Part shown: one piece after another, positions 38,534-49,457 of the stretch | Position numbering within the stretch: the stretch's first letter is position 1 | Layout: each line of letters opens with the position of its first letter | NCBI GenBank assembly: GCA_029218465.1 | Contig: JAQXRJ010000085.1 | Span: 1-51,509 of the forward strand | Source of the DNA: a bacterium | GTDB lineage: Bacteria > Bacillota_I > Bacilli_A > RF39 > UBA660 | Length of the DNA: 51,509 nucleotides | Direction: 5' to 3' | Position numbers and translations under genes: made by a program | Notes under the pieces: model-generated | Database searches by the model: none | Told to the model about the DNA's origin: nothing | What the model saw: only the letters and a program-made list of their open reading frames with translations

Positions 38534-38985
38534 TATCTACTCTTTCCTTCCTTTTCTTTTTCAAAATCAATACCCATATATTTTATTCTTAGATTTAGTT
38601 CATCCTCTAATATTGAAATTTTTTTCATTAACATTTCCATTTTTTCTTCTTCAACATATTTTTTATATTTATTTATAACTTCCATCTTAAACTTTTCAAC
38701 TTCATCAAGCGCAAGATATAAACCATCTGCATTATCATCGTCACTGTCACAAACTATAGACATCATATTTATTAAATAATCTAATTTTCTTTTTACCTTT
38801 TTATCTATCATTTTTTCTATTAATGATGGATTAATTAGTATCATTTTGTTAACATTAATTGCGTCCTCAAACTTAACATTTTTTTTAGGGGTTATTTTAT
38901 ATCCTCCTATTTTATTATACTCAAAGTATTTTATAGTTTTTTCATCTTTATTTTTTACCACAAGAAATCTCTGTTCGTTTCCCAT
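38533..38985 (-). CDS. Hypothetical protein between trmD and eno
   Basis: 150-aa ORF, overlaps eno start; C-terminal coiled-coil-like. Confidence 0.6.
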   Translation of the reverse strand: MGNEQRFLVVKNKDEKTIKYFEYNKIGGYKITPKKNVKFEDAINVNKMILINPSLIEKMIDKKVKRKLDYLINMMSIVCDSDDDNADGLYLALDEVEKFKMEVINKYKKYVEEEKMEMLMKKISILEDELNLRIKYMGIDFEKEKEGKSR

Positions 38986-38987
38986 AA

Positions 38988-39662
38988 TTACACCTCTTCA
39001 TTTAAAAGATCTGGTCTTCTATTCTTTGTGCGTTTTAATTGTTCTTCATGCCTATATTTTTCTATTTCTTTATGATTACCATTTAACAATACCTCCGGAA
39101 CTTTCATTCCTCTAAAGTCTCTAGGCTTTGTATATATTGGATAATCAAGCAAATTGTTACTAAACGAATCATTTATATGTGACTCCGTATTAATGACTCC
39201 ATCAAGCAATCTAATTATTGAATCACTTATAACCATACTAGGAAGCTCGCCACCGGTTAAAACATAATCACCTATACTAATCTCCATATTTGCTAGAGTT
39301 CTTATTCTTTCATCAAAACCTTCATAGTGTCCACAGATAAATATTATGTGCTTTTTATTAGATAAATCATAAGCCATCCTTTGCTTATATTGCTCTCCAT
39401 CAGGTGTAAGAAGAATAATAAATGAATCCTTTGTTTTTATACTGTCAACTGCATCAAATATTGGCTGTGGAGTAAGTACCATACCGGCTCCTCCACCATA
39501 AGGAGAATCATCAACTTTATTATGAGGATCATCCGTATAATCTCTAAAATTGATAATATTTATTTCAACTTTTTTATTATCTATTGCTCGTTTTATAATA
39601 GACTCGGATATAAATCCATCAAACATTTTAGGAAACAAAGTCAATATATCAATTTTCAACAT
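38988..39662 (-). CDS. trmD: tRNA (guanine-N1)-methyltransferase
   Basis: [62 protein letters not shown]. Confidence 0.97.
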   Translation of the reverse strand: MLKIDILTLFPKMFDGFISESIIKRAIDNKKVEINIINFRDYTDDPHNKVDDSPYGGGAGMVLTPQPIFDAVDSIKTKDSFIILLTPDGEQYKQRMAYDLSNKKHIIFICGHYEGFDERIRTLANMEISIGDYVLTGGELPSMVISDSIIRLLDGVINTESHINDSFSNNLLDYPIYTKPRDFRGMKVPEVLLNGNHKEIEKYRHEEQLKRTKNRRPDLLNEEV

Positions 39663-40152
39663 ATGGAACCTCCTTTTTAAACATTATTTTATCACTCTTT
39701 TTGTCTACTGATAAAATAAAATCTTTATTAAAAGGTATTAAAATTTTCTTTTTACTTTTACTTATTATTTCAATTAGTTCATTATTATTTCCTGTGTTAT
39801 AAATATCAGATACTTTTCCAATATAATTATCTGCAATGAAGCAATCTAGACCTATCATATCATCCTTTAATATAACATTATTTAATTTCTCAAAGTCATC
39901 TCTATTTATATATACTTTTTTACCTTTAAATTGTAGCACATCATTAATATTATTATAATTCTTCAACATTATCATTTCATATTTTTTATGATGTCTGTAG
40001 CTTATTATAACTTTTTCTTCAAAATTATCGCCAATATATATTTTAGTGTTTTTGCAAAAAACAAGTTCTTTTTCCTCAAAACTAGAAATTATTCTAATCT
40101 CACCTTTTATTCCATGTGTATTAACGATTTTACCAATATATAAATAGTTCAT
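39649..40152 (-). CDS. rimM: 16S rRNA processing protein RimM
   Basis: [26 protein letters not shown]; adjacent to trmD; ends in TGA. Confidence 0.93.
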   Translation of the reverse strand: MNYLYIGKIVNTHGIKGEIRIISSFEEKELVFCKNTKIYIGDNFEEKVIISYRHHKKYEMIMLKNYNNINDVLQFKGKKVYINRDDFEKLNNVILKDDMIGLDCFIADNYIGKVSDIYNTGNNNELIEIISKSKKKILIPFNKDFILSVDKKSDKIMFKKEVPYVEN

Positions 40153-40180
40153 ATAATTACTCCATTCTTATATTTCAATA

Positions 40181-40924
40181 TTACTTATTCATTTCATATA
40201 AAAGTATACTAGTTGCAACCGCACCATTTAAACTTTCTCCTTTATCGTTCATATCTATATCTAAAAATGTATCACATTTATCAAGTATGTCTCTTGAAAC
40301 CCCATTTCCTTCATTACCTATAATTATTGCATATTTATTTTTATCCTTTTCTTTTAAATAAGAAACATTTTCACCATATTCAACCCTAGTTCCATATATA
40401 GGTATTTCATTTTTTATCAAAGAATTTATTACTTCGTTTAAGTCTTTGATAACAATATTTATATGAAAAATCATTCCTTGTGTTGATCTAATTACCTTAG
40501 GGTTATATAAATCAACTGTATCTTTGCTTAGGACAATAGTGTCTATATTAAAAGCACAAGCACTTCTAATAATAGTACCTAAATTTCCAGGATCTTGAAT
40601 ATTATCCAAAAGAAGTATTTTATCACCTTTAATGTCATTATGTTCATTCATTCTGCAAAGAGCCATTACTTTATTAGGTGTATCTAAAGAAGAAATTTTA
40701 TTTATTATTTCTTGTGTAACATACACAGCTGGGACATCAAGTGGTAATGCTTCATTCTCTTCTAAAATCATTTCAATAATATTTCCCGATTTATAAGCTT
40801 CTAATACTGAATGTAATCCTTCGACAATGAAAGAATTAGTTTTTTTTCTGTATTTTCTATCTTTAAGCTTAACATAAAGCTTAACCTTATCATTTTCTAA
40901 ACTTGTTATAACCAATTTAATCAC
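40181..40924 (-). CDS. TrmH/SpoU-family RNA methyltransferase
   Basis: FIVEGLHSVLEA; LLLDNIQDPGNLGTIIRSACAF; IIGNEGNGVS; SLNGAVATSILLYE. Confidence 0.93.
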   Translation of the reverse strand: MIKLVITSLENDKVKLYVKLKDRKYRKKTNSFIVEGLHSVLEAYKSGNIIEMILEENEALPLDVPAVYVTQEIINKISSLDTPNKVMALCRMNEHNDIKGDKILLLDNIQDPGNLGTIIRSACAFNIDTIVLSKDTVDLYNPKVIRSTQGMIFHINIVIKDLNEVINSLIKNEIPIYGTRVEYGENVSYLKEKDKNKYAIIIGNEGNGVSRDILDKCDTFLDIDMNDKGESLNGAVATSILLYEMNK

Positions 40925-40946
40925 CTAACAATATATTAACATAAAT

Positions 40947-41588
40947 TTAATATTCTTTCAGCATTTTTATTGCCTTTTTATATTCAGGAAAATTAGATTC
41001 AACAACTTTCCAAAATTTTTTAGAATGATTTGCTTCAACTAAATGTGAAAGCTCATGAATAATTACGTAATCAATACATAACATATTTCTCTTAATTAAC
41101 AACATATTAAGAGTTATTCTTCTTGTTTTAGTATTACAAACACCCCATCTTGTTTTCATTTTTCTAATAGTTATTCCACTAGGCTTAGGTATATCTTGAA
41201 CAAAATTTTTATATAAATATTCAAGTCTTGATGAAAATAAATTTAATGCAAGTTTTATTAGTTCTTTATCTATGTTAGTAGATTCATTTACATAAACAAA
41301 GTCCCCATCAAATATAAGACCTTTATTATTTCCGTAGATTATTTTATACTCTTTTCCTAAATAGAAAAATTTAGAATTAAATGCTTGTTTTTTTATATTA
41401 TACTGATACATTTTTGAAATGCTTTTATACTCTTTTTCGATTATTCTTTGTATATTCTTATCACTAGTAAAAATATTAGTACTTACTATCAAATTCATTT
41501 GATCATCAAATTTTATATATGTATTTTTAGTTCTATGTGACTTTTTGATAATTATATTATATTTTTTATTTTCTATTTCTAACTGCAT
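40947..41588 (-). CDS. YgjP-like metallopeptidase
   Basis: RKMKTRWGVCNTKTRRITLNMLL; YVIIHELSHLVEANHSKKFW. Confidence 0.9.
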   Translation of the reverse strand: MQLEIENKKYNIIIKKSHRTKNTYIKFDDQMNLIVSTNIFTSDKNIQRIIEKEYKSISKMYQYNIKKQAFNSKFFYLGKEYKIIYGNNKGLIFDGDFVYVNESTNIDKELIKLALNLFSSRLEYLYKNFVQDIPKPSGITIRKMKTRWGVCNTKTRRITLNMLLIKRNMLCIDYVIIHELSHLVEANHSKKFWKVVESNFPEYKKAIKMLKEY

Positions 41589-41654
41589 ATTAATACCTCA
41601 TTAATTATGATAACACAACAAAGAAAAAAATACTTTCAAATATGAAAGAATTTT

Positions 41655-42128
41655 TTAATTATAGTTTAAAATTGCAATTGATAAATTTAAGTATCCTGCA
41701 AAAATTATCCAAATAATATAAGGTATAAACAAATATGCTGATATTTTATTAAATTTTTTAAACTTTATAAAAGTAACTACTACAGTAATAAGTAAAAATA
41801 CTATCCAAATAAAAGAAAAGCTTAATGCCTGATTTTTAAAGAAAAATATGCTCCAGAAAAAATTAATTATCAGTTGCATGTAATACCAAAAGCTTGCATT
41901 TGAAATATCATAACCTTCTGTCTTGTTTTTCAACAATAAATAAGATATTCCTATTAATAAAAATATTATAGTCCAAACAAAACCAAATATAAATCTAGGA
42001 GGAGATAATGGTGGCTTATTTAATGTCATATAAATGTCTACATAGCTACTTGTCAATGATGAACTTAATTTCCCCACTATAAGAGGAAAAAATAAATAGA
42101 ATAGATTTAATATGATTTTTTTTATCAT
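41655..42128 (-). CDS. TspO/MBR family protein
   Basis: LNKPPLSPPRFIFGFVWTIIFLLIGISYLL; 5 TM. Confidence 0.9.
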   Translation of the reverse strand: MIKKIILNLFYLFFPLIVGKLSSSLTSSYVDIYMTLNKPPLSPPRFIFGFVWTIIFLLIGISYLLLKNKTEGYDISNASFWYYMQLIINFFWSIFFFKNQALSFSFIWIVFLLITVVVTFIKFKKFNKISAYLFIPYIIWIIFAGYLNLSIAILNYN

Positions 42129-42176
42129 TTTATCACCTATATAAATCTATTCTAATGTTTTATACAATATACTAAA

Positions 42177-44300
42177 TTAAATGTCTTTTCTTGAAAAGTT
42201 TAATCTACCTTTTTTATCTGTTCCTATTGCTTTTACTAGTATTTCATCACCAAGAGAAACTACATCTTCAACTTTTTCAACTCTATCTTTTGATAATTTT
42301 GAAATATGTACAAGTCCTTCACAGCCAGGCCAAACCTGAACAAAGCATCCGAATTCTTCTATTTTCACTACCTTCGCAGTATATATTTTACCTTCTTCTA
42401 CTTCTTTTACAACATCTTGTATCATTTGTGCAGTTTTATTAATTATTTCTTTATCAGTATGATAAATAATAACTCTACCATCATCTTCTAAATCAACTTT
42501 AACTGCATTAATATCAGTAACAGCATTTACTCCACTTGCTTCTAAAATAATTTTTGTAATCATTTCACCACCACGACCAATTACATCTTTAATTTTTTCC
42601 GGTTTAATCATAAATGTCATTGTCTTAGGAGCATATTTAGATACTTCTTTGCGTGGTTCTGGTATTTGCGCTTGTATAACATCTAATATTTGCATTCTAG
42701 CTACTTTTGCTTGAGCAAGTGCTTCTTTTAATATTTGCTCATTTATACCTCTAATTTTAATATCCATTTGCAATGCACATATTCCATCTCTTGTTCCTGC
42801 TACTTTAAAATCCATATCTCCTAGATGATCTTCCATTCCTTGAATATCAGTTAAAATTGTATAATCATCACCATCGGTAATAAGTCCCATAGCAATTCCA
42901 GCAACTGGTGCTTTTATTGGAACACCCGCAGCCATAAGGCTCATGCAACCGGCGCAAATAGACGCTTGAGAACTTGAACCATTACTTTCTAATATTTCGG
43001 ATACTACACGAATAGTATAAGGAAATTCTTCTTCACTTGGAATTACTTGAGCAAGAGCTTTTTCTCCTAATGCTCCGTGACCTATTTCACGTCTTCCAGG
43101 TGCACCATATCTACCTGTTTCACCAACTGAGAATTGAGGAAAATTATAGTGAAGCATAAATCTTTTTTCATCTTCAAGCGATAATCCATCTAATATCTGA
43201 TGTTCACCTAAAGCACCTAGCGTAGTTATACTTAAACTTTGAGTTTGACCTCTTGTAAATAAAGCTGAACCATGAGTTCTAGGTAATAAATCAATGTCAG
43301 TTGAAAGTGGTCTAATTTCAGTCATAGTTCTTCCATCTGCTCTAATATGTTCTTTAACAACAATTTTTCTAAATACCTCATATTCAATCTGTTCTAATAC
43401 TAATTTAACTTTTGTTAACAATACATCTAGTTCTTCTTTTTCTAGTTCTGCATTCTCTTGTGTATACTTATCTACTATATTTTTTTTAATTTCATCAAGT
43501 CTAGCATAGCTTTCGAGTTTGTCCTTAATACGTAATGCTTTATCTAATTCATCTTTTGCAATGTTTTCAATTTCCTCTTTCATTTGAGCAGTAATTTCAA
43601 GTGTTTCATATTCCATTTTTTCATCACCAATTTCATTAATGATTGTTTCTTGGAATTCAACTAGTTCTTTTATAGCTTCATGGCCAAACATTAGTGCTTC
43701 TAACATAACATCTTCACTTACTTCTTTAGCACTTGATTCAACCATATTAATTGCATCTTTTGTACCTGCAACTGTTAAATCAATATCAGATTTTTCTAAC
43801 TCTTCAGGTGTTGGATTTATTATAAATTCGCCATCAACTCTACCAACTTTAACACCCGCAACCGGTCCATCAAAAGGAATTTTACTAATTGAGGTTGAAA
43901 GACTTGAGCCAAATAGAGCTGTTATTTCTGGAGAACAGTTTTGTTCAACAGATAATACAGTATTAACTATTTGTACTTCATTTCTAAATCCCTCTGGAAA
44001 TAATGGTCTCATAGGCCTATCAATCATTCTGGCAGCAAGTGTTGCTGCATCTGTTGGTCTTCCTTCCCTTTTAATGAATCCTCCAGGTATCTTACCAACA
44101 GAATATAGTTTTTCCTGATATAAAACCATAAGTGGAAAGAAGTCTGATAATACATTTGCGTTTTTTGATACTACAGCTGTAGATAAGATAACTGTATCAC
44201 CATATCGAACTAAAACTGAACCCGTTGCTTGTTTAGCTAATTCTCCGTGTTCAACTATTAACTTTCTTCCTCTAAAATCTAATTCAAAAATTTTTTTCAT
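42177..44300 (-). CDS. pnp: Polyribonucleotide nucleotidyltransferase
   Basis: Two RNase PH domains, KH ([15 protein letters not shown]), S1 domain; downstream of rpsO. Confidence 0.98.
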   Translation of the reverse strand: MKKIFELDFRGRKLIVEHGELAKQATGSVLVRYGDTVILSTAVVSKNANVLSDFFPLMVLYQEKLYSVGKIPGGFIKREGRPTDAATLAARMIDRPMRPLFPEGFRNEVQIVNTVLSVEQNCSPEITALFGSSLSTSISKIPFDGPVAGVKVGRVDGEFIINPTPEELEKSDIDLTVAGTKDAINMVESSAKEVSEDVMLEALMFGHEAIKELVEFQETIINEIGDEKMEYETLEITAQMKEEIENIAKDELDKALRIKDKLESYARLDEIKKNIVDKYTQENAELEKEELDVLLTKVKLVLEQIEYEVFRKIVVKEHIRADGRTMTEIRPLSTDIDLLPRTHGSALFTRGQTQSLSITTLGALGEHQILDGLSLEDEKRFMLHYNFPQFSVGETGRYGAPGRREIGHGALGEKALAQVIPSEEEFPYTIRVVSEILESNGSSSQASICAGCMSLMAAGVPIKAPVAGIAMGLITDGDDYTILTDIQGMEDHLGDMDFKVAGTRDGICALQMDIKIRGINEQILKEALAQAKVARMQILDVIQAQIPEPRKEVSKYAPKTMTFMIKPEKIKDVIGRGGEMITKIILEASGVNAVTDINAVKVDLEDDGRVIIYHTDKEIINKTAQMIQDVVKEVEEGKIYTAKVVKIEEFGCFVQVWPGCEGLVHISKLSKDRVEKVEDVVSLGDEILVKAIGTDKKGRLNFSRKDI

Positions 44301-44309
44301 TATTGCCTC

Positions 44310-44343
44310 CTACAAAAAAATAAGACACCAAAAATAAGTGTCT
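44310..44343 (-). terminator. Terminator between rpsO and pnp
   Basis: AGACAC-TTATTTTTG-GTGTCT then TTATTTTTTT on minus strand. Confidence 0.8.
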
Positions 44344-44611
44344 ACTTTCTTAATCCTAATTTTTTAATTACTTCACGATATCTATTAATATCTTTTTTAG
44401 CAAGATATCCAAGCATGTTTCTTCTTTGCCCAACTTTTTTCAAAAGACCTCTTCTTGAATGGTAATCATGCTTATGAACTTTTAAATGTTCAGTTAATTC
44501 TTTAATTTCTTCAGTTAAAATTGCAATTTGAACTTCAGCTGAACCAGTATCTTTTTCATCTCTTGCAAAATTTTTAATAATATTTGTTTTTACTTCTTTA
44601 GTTAAAGCCAT
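44342..44611 (-). CDS. rpsO: 30S ribosomal protein S15
   Basis: [50 protein letters not shown]. Confidence 0.98.
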   Translation of the reverse strand: MALTKEVKTNIIKNFARDEKDTGSAEVQIAILTEEIKELTEHLKVHKHDYHSRRGLLKKVGQRRNMLGYLAKKDINRYREVIKKLGLRK

Positions 44612-44735
44612 CTTTATCCTCCTTATATATTAATTCACATGATCTGAGTAATGGTCGGAAAATCCAATTACCAAGAACAAGTAACGCTATAAATATACCT
44701 TAAAAACATAAATAAATCAAGCTATTTTTGATTAT
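44612..44735 (-). promoter_or_regulatory. rpsO promoter and structured 5' leader, candidate S15 autoregulatory element
   Basis: TTGATT-N17-TATATT promoter followed by a leader with nested inverted repeats GTAAT..GG-ATTTT-CC..ATTAC. Confidence 0.45.
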
Positions 44736-44802
44736 TTATATTTTTTTATGAATAATATAATCAAATTTATTTATAAATACTTAATCATGATAAAAAATTT
44801 AA

Positions 44803-45867
44803 CTATTTACTAAATAGTCTTTCTTCAAGAGACCTTTTATAATTTAATACTTTAGATTTTGTATCTACATTTTTTAAAATAGTAATACACTCATTTGCTC
44901 TATTTGAATTTATTATTTGTTTTAATATCCATATTGCTTTTTCTTTATCATTTTTATATAATTCAAAAATATTAATACCAATACAGTACCCCATTATGGC
45001 ATTATATGGAATTCTATCTGCATAATCTAAATTATACTTAGAAGCAAGTTTAGAATTGCTTATTATTTTGCCTTTTTTGTTTAATTTACTATATTCTTCT
45101 AATATTTTTATTTCATCGAGCTTGCAAATAATATCACAATAATTATCTTTTAAATATTCATATGCGGACAAATAAAAACCATTCGTTTTAAAAATCTCTT
45201 CATAAAAATCCGTACAGGAAAGTTCAAAAAAACAAGTTTCTATCTCTCTTTGTAAACTATTATCAGTATATCTTTTTGGATTCATTAAAGCAGCAACTCC
45301 ATGTCCAAATTCATGAACACCAGTTGTAATGCTTTCACAATCAGGTTGGTTTCTATAATAAAATTGTTTTATATATATTTTTTCTATATAATCAATAAAA
45401 AACATAATTCCATATTCATCATTAGAATAAATATCAGAATAAAATTTTATAGCACCATTGTTTAAAATTCTATTGAAGCAGTTGTAAAATTCTTCATCCA
45501 ATGATTTATAAAATTCTCCAATTAACTCTATATGTTCATTTTTATTTAATCTTACATCAGTTTGAATATTGTCTCTAACTTTTTTAAATTTATCTTTTTT
45601 CAAAGCATTTTTAAATTTTTCAAGATATTCAACATAAGGATAATAAATTCTAAATTCTTCAAATTCTTCAGTTAAAATTTCATCAAAAGAAAGATTAGTT
45701 TTATTAAAATCATTTTTTTCTAAATTGATATCTATTATATAACTATCTATTAATTTTATAGCATCTTTTATTTTTATTATTTTTTCTAAATCAGTTTCTA
45801 TCTTCAAAGCTTCTTTAAGTTTTTTTTCATCTTCTATTAGAGAGTTAACTCCCCAATTATTTTTCAT
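44803..45867 (-). CDS. M3-like (oligoendopeptidase-type) zinc metallopeptidase, short
   Basis: TTGVHEFGHGVAALMNP (HExGH); start trimmed to MKNNWGV after GGGGGT. Confidence 0.7.
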   Translation of the reverse strand: MKNNWGVNSLIEDEKKLKEALKIETDLEKIIKIKDAIKLIDSYIIDINLEKNDFNKTNLSFDEILTEEFEEFRIYYPYVEYLEKFKNALKKDKFKKVRDNIQTDVRLNKNEHIELIGEFYKSLDEEFYNCFNRILNNGAIKFYSDIYSNDEYGIMFFIDYIEKIYIKQFYYRNQPDCESITTGVHEFGHGVAALMNPKRYTDNSLQREIETCFFELSCTDFYEEIFKTNGFYLSAYEYLKDNYCDIICKLDEIKILEEYSKLNKKGKIISNSKLASKYNLDYADRIPYNAIMGYCIGINIFELYKNDKEKAIWILKQIINSNRANECITILKNVDTKSKVLNYKRSLEERLFSK

Positions 45868-46016
45868 ATTATACCCCCTAATAAATTTATAGTATTCTAT
45901 CATATTTTGAACTTTTAATCAAATAATATCTTATAGTTAATTAAATGTTGACTTTTAATTAACTTTTCATTATGCTTATCTTATATTAATAATAGTTAAG
46001 AAAGTGGTGAAGATGA

Positions 46017-46589
46017 ATGAATAATTATTGTACTAATTGTGGTACCAAGTTAGAAAAAAATGAATTAGTGTGTAAGAATTGTAATATACCAATAGTTGAT
46101 TTACCTTATAATTATAAATATAAATCTCCAGAAAGAAGAAAAAAAATTAAGAGGAATTTAATTATAATTAGTGTATGTACATTATTTATTGTTGCTTTTA
46201 TTTTCTCAAAAAATATTATAAAAAAAATTAAAGTTAATAAATTACAAAGAGAATATGTTGAACCTTATTTAAAAGAAAATTATGCTAGTTTAAATTATTC
46301 AGTAAAATATGTTTCATCTGGACAATGTATAATTTCAGGAGAATGTTCTTCCAATCTTTTTTCAGGATGTGAAGGCGGATATTGTGAAGAATACGAGTAT
46401 CTTGACAAAAAAGATTGTAAATCATACTATTATTCTGTTAAAACAGATACAGAAAGCTTCAAAATAACTGTTTTTAATAAAGATAACAAATTTACAGTTG
46501 TTAAAGGTGTAAACATTTATGGAGATTATCAAAATACAATTGATGATTATGGAATAAATAATAATGATAACAATATTTATAATGATTAA
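46017..46589 (+). CDS. Zinc-ribbon membrane protein
   Basis: MNNYCTNCGTKLEKNELVCKNCNIP + TM helix. Confidence 0.75.
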   Translation: MNNYCTNCGTKLEKNELVCKNCNIPIVDLPYNYKYKSPERRKKIKRNLIIISVCTLFIVAFIFSKNIIKKIKVNKLQREYVEPYLKENYASLNYSVKYVSSGQCIISGECSSNLFSGCEGGYCEEYEYLDKKDCKSYYYSVKTDTESFKITVFNKDNKFTVVKGVNIYGDYQNTIDDYGINNNDNNIYND

Positions 46590-46789
46590 ATTTATTTGTT
46601 ATTTTGTTATAGTTATATATATTATATAGTGTTAATAAAAATGTTTTAAAAAAAATAATGTGTAAATAAATTAAGGTATTATATAAATTATATTTCAACA
46701 AGAATTTTAAAATATATACTCAACCTATTATGCTAGATATGTTCTAATATCCATAAATATATAATTAATAATGAAAGAAGGTGTTTTTA

Positions 46790-47176
46790 ATGAATAATTA
46801 TTGTAGGAATTGTGGGGAAAAATTAGAAAATGATATAAATGTATGTCCTAAATGTAATGCAGAAGTATTTAAAAATAGAATAAATGTTGAAGAAAAGAAA
46901 AAAGAACTATATGAATATAAAAATAAAGAAAATAAATATGTAATATTAATTATAGCTTTATTTTCATTATCATGTATATCATTTGTTTTTAATTTTCTTT
47001 CATATATAAACCCTTTATTATTTTTGTGTGCAATAATCACTTTAATATATGCTAAAATTACCATGAATAAAAGTATAAAAATCAAAATAATATTTAATAT
47101 TATTATAATTTTACCAATTTTATACTTATTGTATAGTGTAATATCAATAATTATTTCATGGTTTTTCGGCTTATAA
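46790..47176 (+). CDS. Zinc-ribbon membrane protein (second copy of the N-terminal domain)
   Basis: MNNYCRNCGEKLENDINVCPKCNAEVF + 2-3 TM helices; ATG at 46790 after GAAGG. Confidence 0.75.
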   Translation: MNNYCRNCGEKLENDINVCPKCNAEVFKNRINVEEKKKELYEYKNKENKYVILIIALFSLSCISFVFNFLSYINPLLFLCAIITLIYAKITMNKSIKIKIIFNIIIILPILYLLYSVISIIISWFFGL

Positions 47177-47189
47177 AGGTGTTACTGAT

Positions 47190-47900
47190 ATGTTTAATAC
47201 AAAAATACCCTTGTATGCAATTTGTATAATAATTGCAATTCTTAGTGGATTATTTTTTATATATAATAATGTGAAAATTTTAAAGTTTAAGAAAGAGGAA
47301 ATAATTGGATTATTAATTTATATTGGATTAGGGACAATATTTGGTGCAAAATATTTTACATTTATTACAAATTCAAAAGAATTTAATGGAATATTTGAAT
47401 TTTCAAAAATTGGATTATCATCATATGGTGCAATTATTGGAATAATAATTTTGATATTTATTTTCTCAAAACAATATAAAAAAAGATTTCAAGACTTAGT
47501 TTATGTTTTATTAACATCAATTCCATTGATGTACAGCATTGGTAAAATTGGTTGCTTTGTTGCTGGATGTTGCTATGGTATAAAATATAATAGACCTTTA
47601 AGTGTTACATATAATTATTCCTATACTGCTCCAATAGGAATAAGTTTGTTTCCTATTCAACTATTAGAGGCAATTACATTCATGATAATATTTATATATG
47701 TATTTATTAAATCAAAAAAGCAAAAACCAAATAACATACTTATTGGAAAAATATTTGTAATTTGTGCAACATCAAAATTTTTATTAGATTACTTGAGAAT
47801 GAGTCACGTAGGGAAACTATTATCAATTAACCAACTAGTGAGTGTATTATTTATTCTAATAGGTTTATATTTAACATTTAAAAAAAATAAAGTTCAATAG
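47190..47900 (+). CDS. Lgt-like (prolipoprotein diacylglyceryl transferase family) membrane protein
   Basis: GKIGCFVAGCCYGIKYNRPLSVTYNYSYTAPIGISLFPIQLLEAI. Confidence 0.75.
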   Translation: MFNTKIPLYAICIIIAILSGLFFIYNNVKILKFKKEEIIGLLIYIGLGTIFGAKYFTFITNSKEFNGIFEFSKIGLSSYGAIIGIIILIFIFSKQYKKRFQDLVYVLLTSIPLMYSIGKIGCFVAGCCYGIKYNRPLSVTYNYSYTAPIGISLFPIQLLEAITFMIIFIYVFIKSKKQKPNNILIGKIFVICATSKFLLDYLRMSHVGKLLSINQLVSVLFILIGLYLTFKKNKVQ

Positions 47901-48008
47901 AAACTTTTATAACTAATGGATTTTTTATATTAGACTTAAGCAAAATAGAGATATTTTTACAAATAAAAAGCTTTTAATTTAAAGTCTTTTATAATTGGTT
48001 TTATTGTA

Positions 48009-48310
48009 TTATAAGACATATGTTAAAACAATTTCTTTAATTTGAACTAATTTAGATTTTGTTTTGATATTTAAGCCGTTTTGATTTAAGGTCATGTCTT
48101 CAGAGAGTAGTACATCATCATATATTTGTGTACCATTTTTATAGGTCTTTGTAGTAGTTTTAAATTTTTTCATTTAATTACAAATATGTTATCAATTTTA
48201 CTTTAACCATCAGTTTCAAAGCAAATTGTGTAAGTTTTGTTTTTTCTTAATGTTAAACTAAAATTATTATTAGTAATTCTCCAATAAGATATAGCAAGCT
48301 TTTCTTATTT
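48009..48310 (-). pseudogene. Probable decayed gene: 54-aa ORF plus upstream frame fragment
   Basis: MKKFKTTTKTYKNGTQIYDDVLLSEDMTLNQNGLNIKTKSKLVQIKEIVLTYVL* (48009-48173) preceded in another frame by start-less KLAISYWRITNNNFSLTLRKNKTYTICFETDG*. Confidence 0.4.
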
Positions 48311-48322
48311 AGAATTTATATA

Positions 48323-49411
48323 TTAATTATTATTTTCACTAATGTTTAGAATAATTCCAATACTTATCATACTAACTAGTAGTGAGGAACCGCCATAAGA
48401 AAGGAATGGCAATGTTACACCTGTTACTGGTATCAATCCGACAACTACCATTAGATTCATTATTGTCTGAATTAACATTTGAAAGGTCATTCCAAATGAT
48501 AAATATTTTCCAAAAGAATCATCACATTTAAGAGAAACCCTAATACCTCTATATAAAATAAATATAAATAAACCAGATACAATTAGTATTCCCAAAAAAC
48601 CAAATTCTTCACTAATAATAGAAAAAATAAAATCTGTTTGTGGCTCTGGTAAATAAAAATGCTTTTGTCTAGAGTTTCCTAAACCCATACCGAGAATTCC
48701 CCCAGGTCCTATAGCATATAAACTTTGTATAATTTGAAATCCGGTTCCTAAAGGGTCTGCCCATGGGTTTAAAAAAGATGTGATTCTATCAATTCTATAT
48801 GGTGCAATTAAAATTAAAATTACAATTCCTACAATGCCAATGACTCCAAGTCCAATAAAAAATTTCATATTAACTCCAGCAACATATAACATTGCAATAA
48901 TAGATACCACAATAATCATACCTGTACCAAAATCAGGTTGTAGCATTATTAGTCCAAATACAAAAAATAATATTGCAAGTATCGGTATTACTCCTTTTTT
49001 TATATTCTTTAAAAACTTATTTGAATTAGTTATATATTTACTTGTTAAAATAATTAATGAAATTTTAGCAAATTCACTAGGTTGTACCCCAAATGATCCT
49101 ATTCCGAACCAACTTCTACTACCATTTCTTACACTACCAATACCTGGAATTAATACTAGTACTAGAAGAACAATACTTGACAAAAATATTTTCAAAGCTT
49201 TATCTTTATAAAAATTATAATTTATTTTACTAACAATAATCATTAAAGTTACGCCTATTATAAAGAATAAAGTCTGTTGCTTTACATATTTAAACGAATC
49301 ATTAAATTTATACTCTGCCCAAATATAAGATGCAGAATATATCATTATAATTCCAAACAATGATAGTAATATAACTGCAAAAAAAAGATATATATCCGGT
49401 TTCCTTTTCAA
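48323..49411 (-). CDS. FtsW/RodA/SpoVE family lipid II polymerase
   Basis: GSRSWFGIGSFGVQPSEFAKISLI; LQPDFGTGMI; LPFLSYGGSSLL; TTG start at 49409-49411 after GAAGGTGAT. Confidence 0.95.
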   Translation of the reverse strand: MKRKPDIYLFFAVILLSLFGIIMIYSASYIWAEYKFNDSFKYVKQQTLFFIIGVTLMIIVSKINYNFYKDKALKIFLSSIVLLVLVLIPGIGSVRNGSRSWFGIGSFGVQPSEFAKISLIILTSKYITNSNKFLKNIKKGVIPILAILFFVFGLIMLQPDFGTGMIIVVSIIAMLYVAGVNMKFFIGLGVIGIVGIVILILIAPYRIDRITSFLNPWADPLGTGFQIIQSLYAIGPGGILGMGLGNSRQKHFYLPEPQTDFIFSIISEEFGFLGILIVSGLFIFILYRGIRVSLKCDDSFGKYLSFGMTFQMLIQTIMNLMVVVGLIPVTGVTLPFLSYGGSSLLVSMISIGIILNISENNN

Positions 49412-49457
49412 AATATCACCTTCTATATATTTTACACTTTTATTTAATAAATTATGA

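Noticed and set aside
45900-46780. Short AT-rich repeats such as CTTTTAATcAA / CTTTTAATTAA and other tandem-looking A/T motifs
   Set aside because: Too short and low-complexity; expected by chance at this base composition. No CRISPR-like regular spacing.
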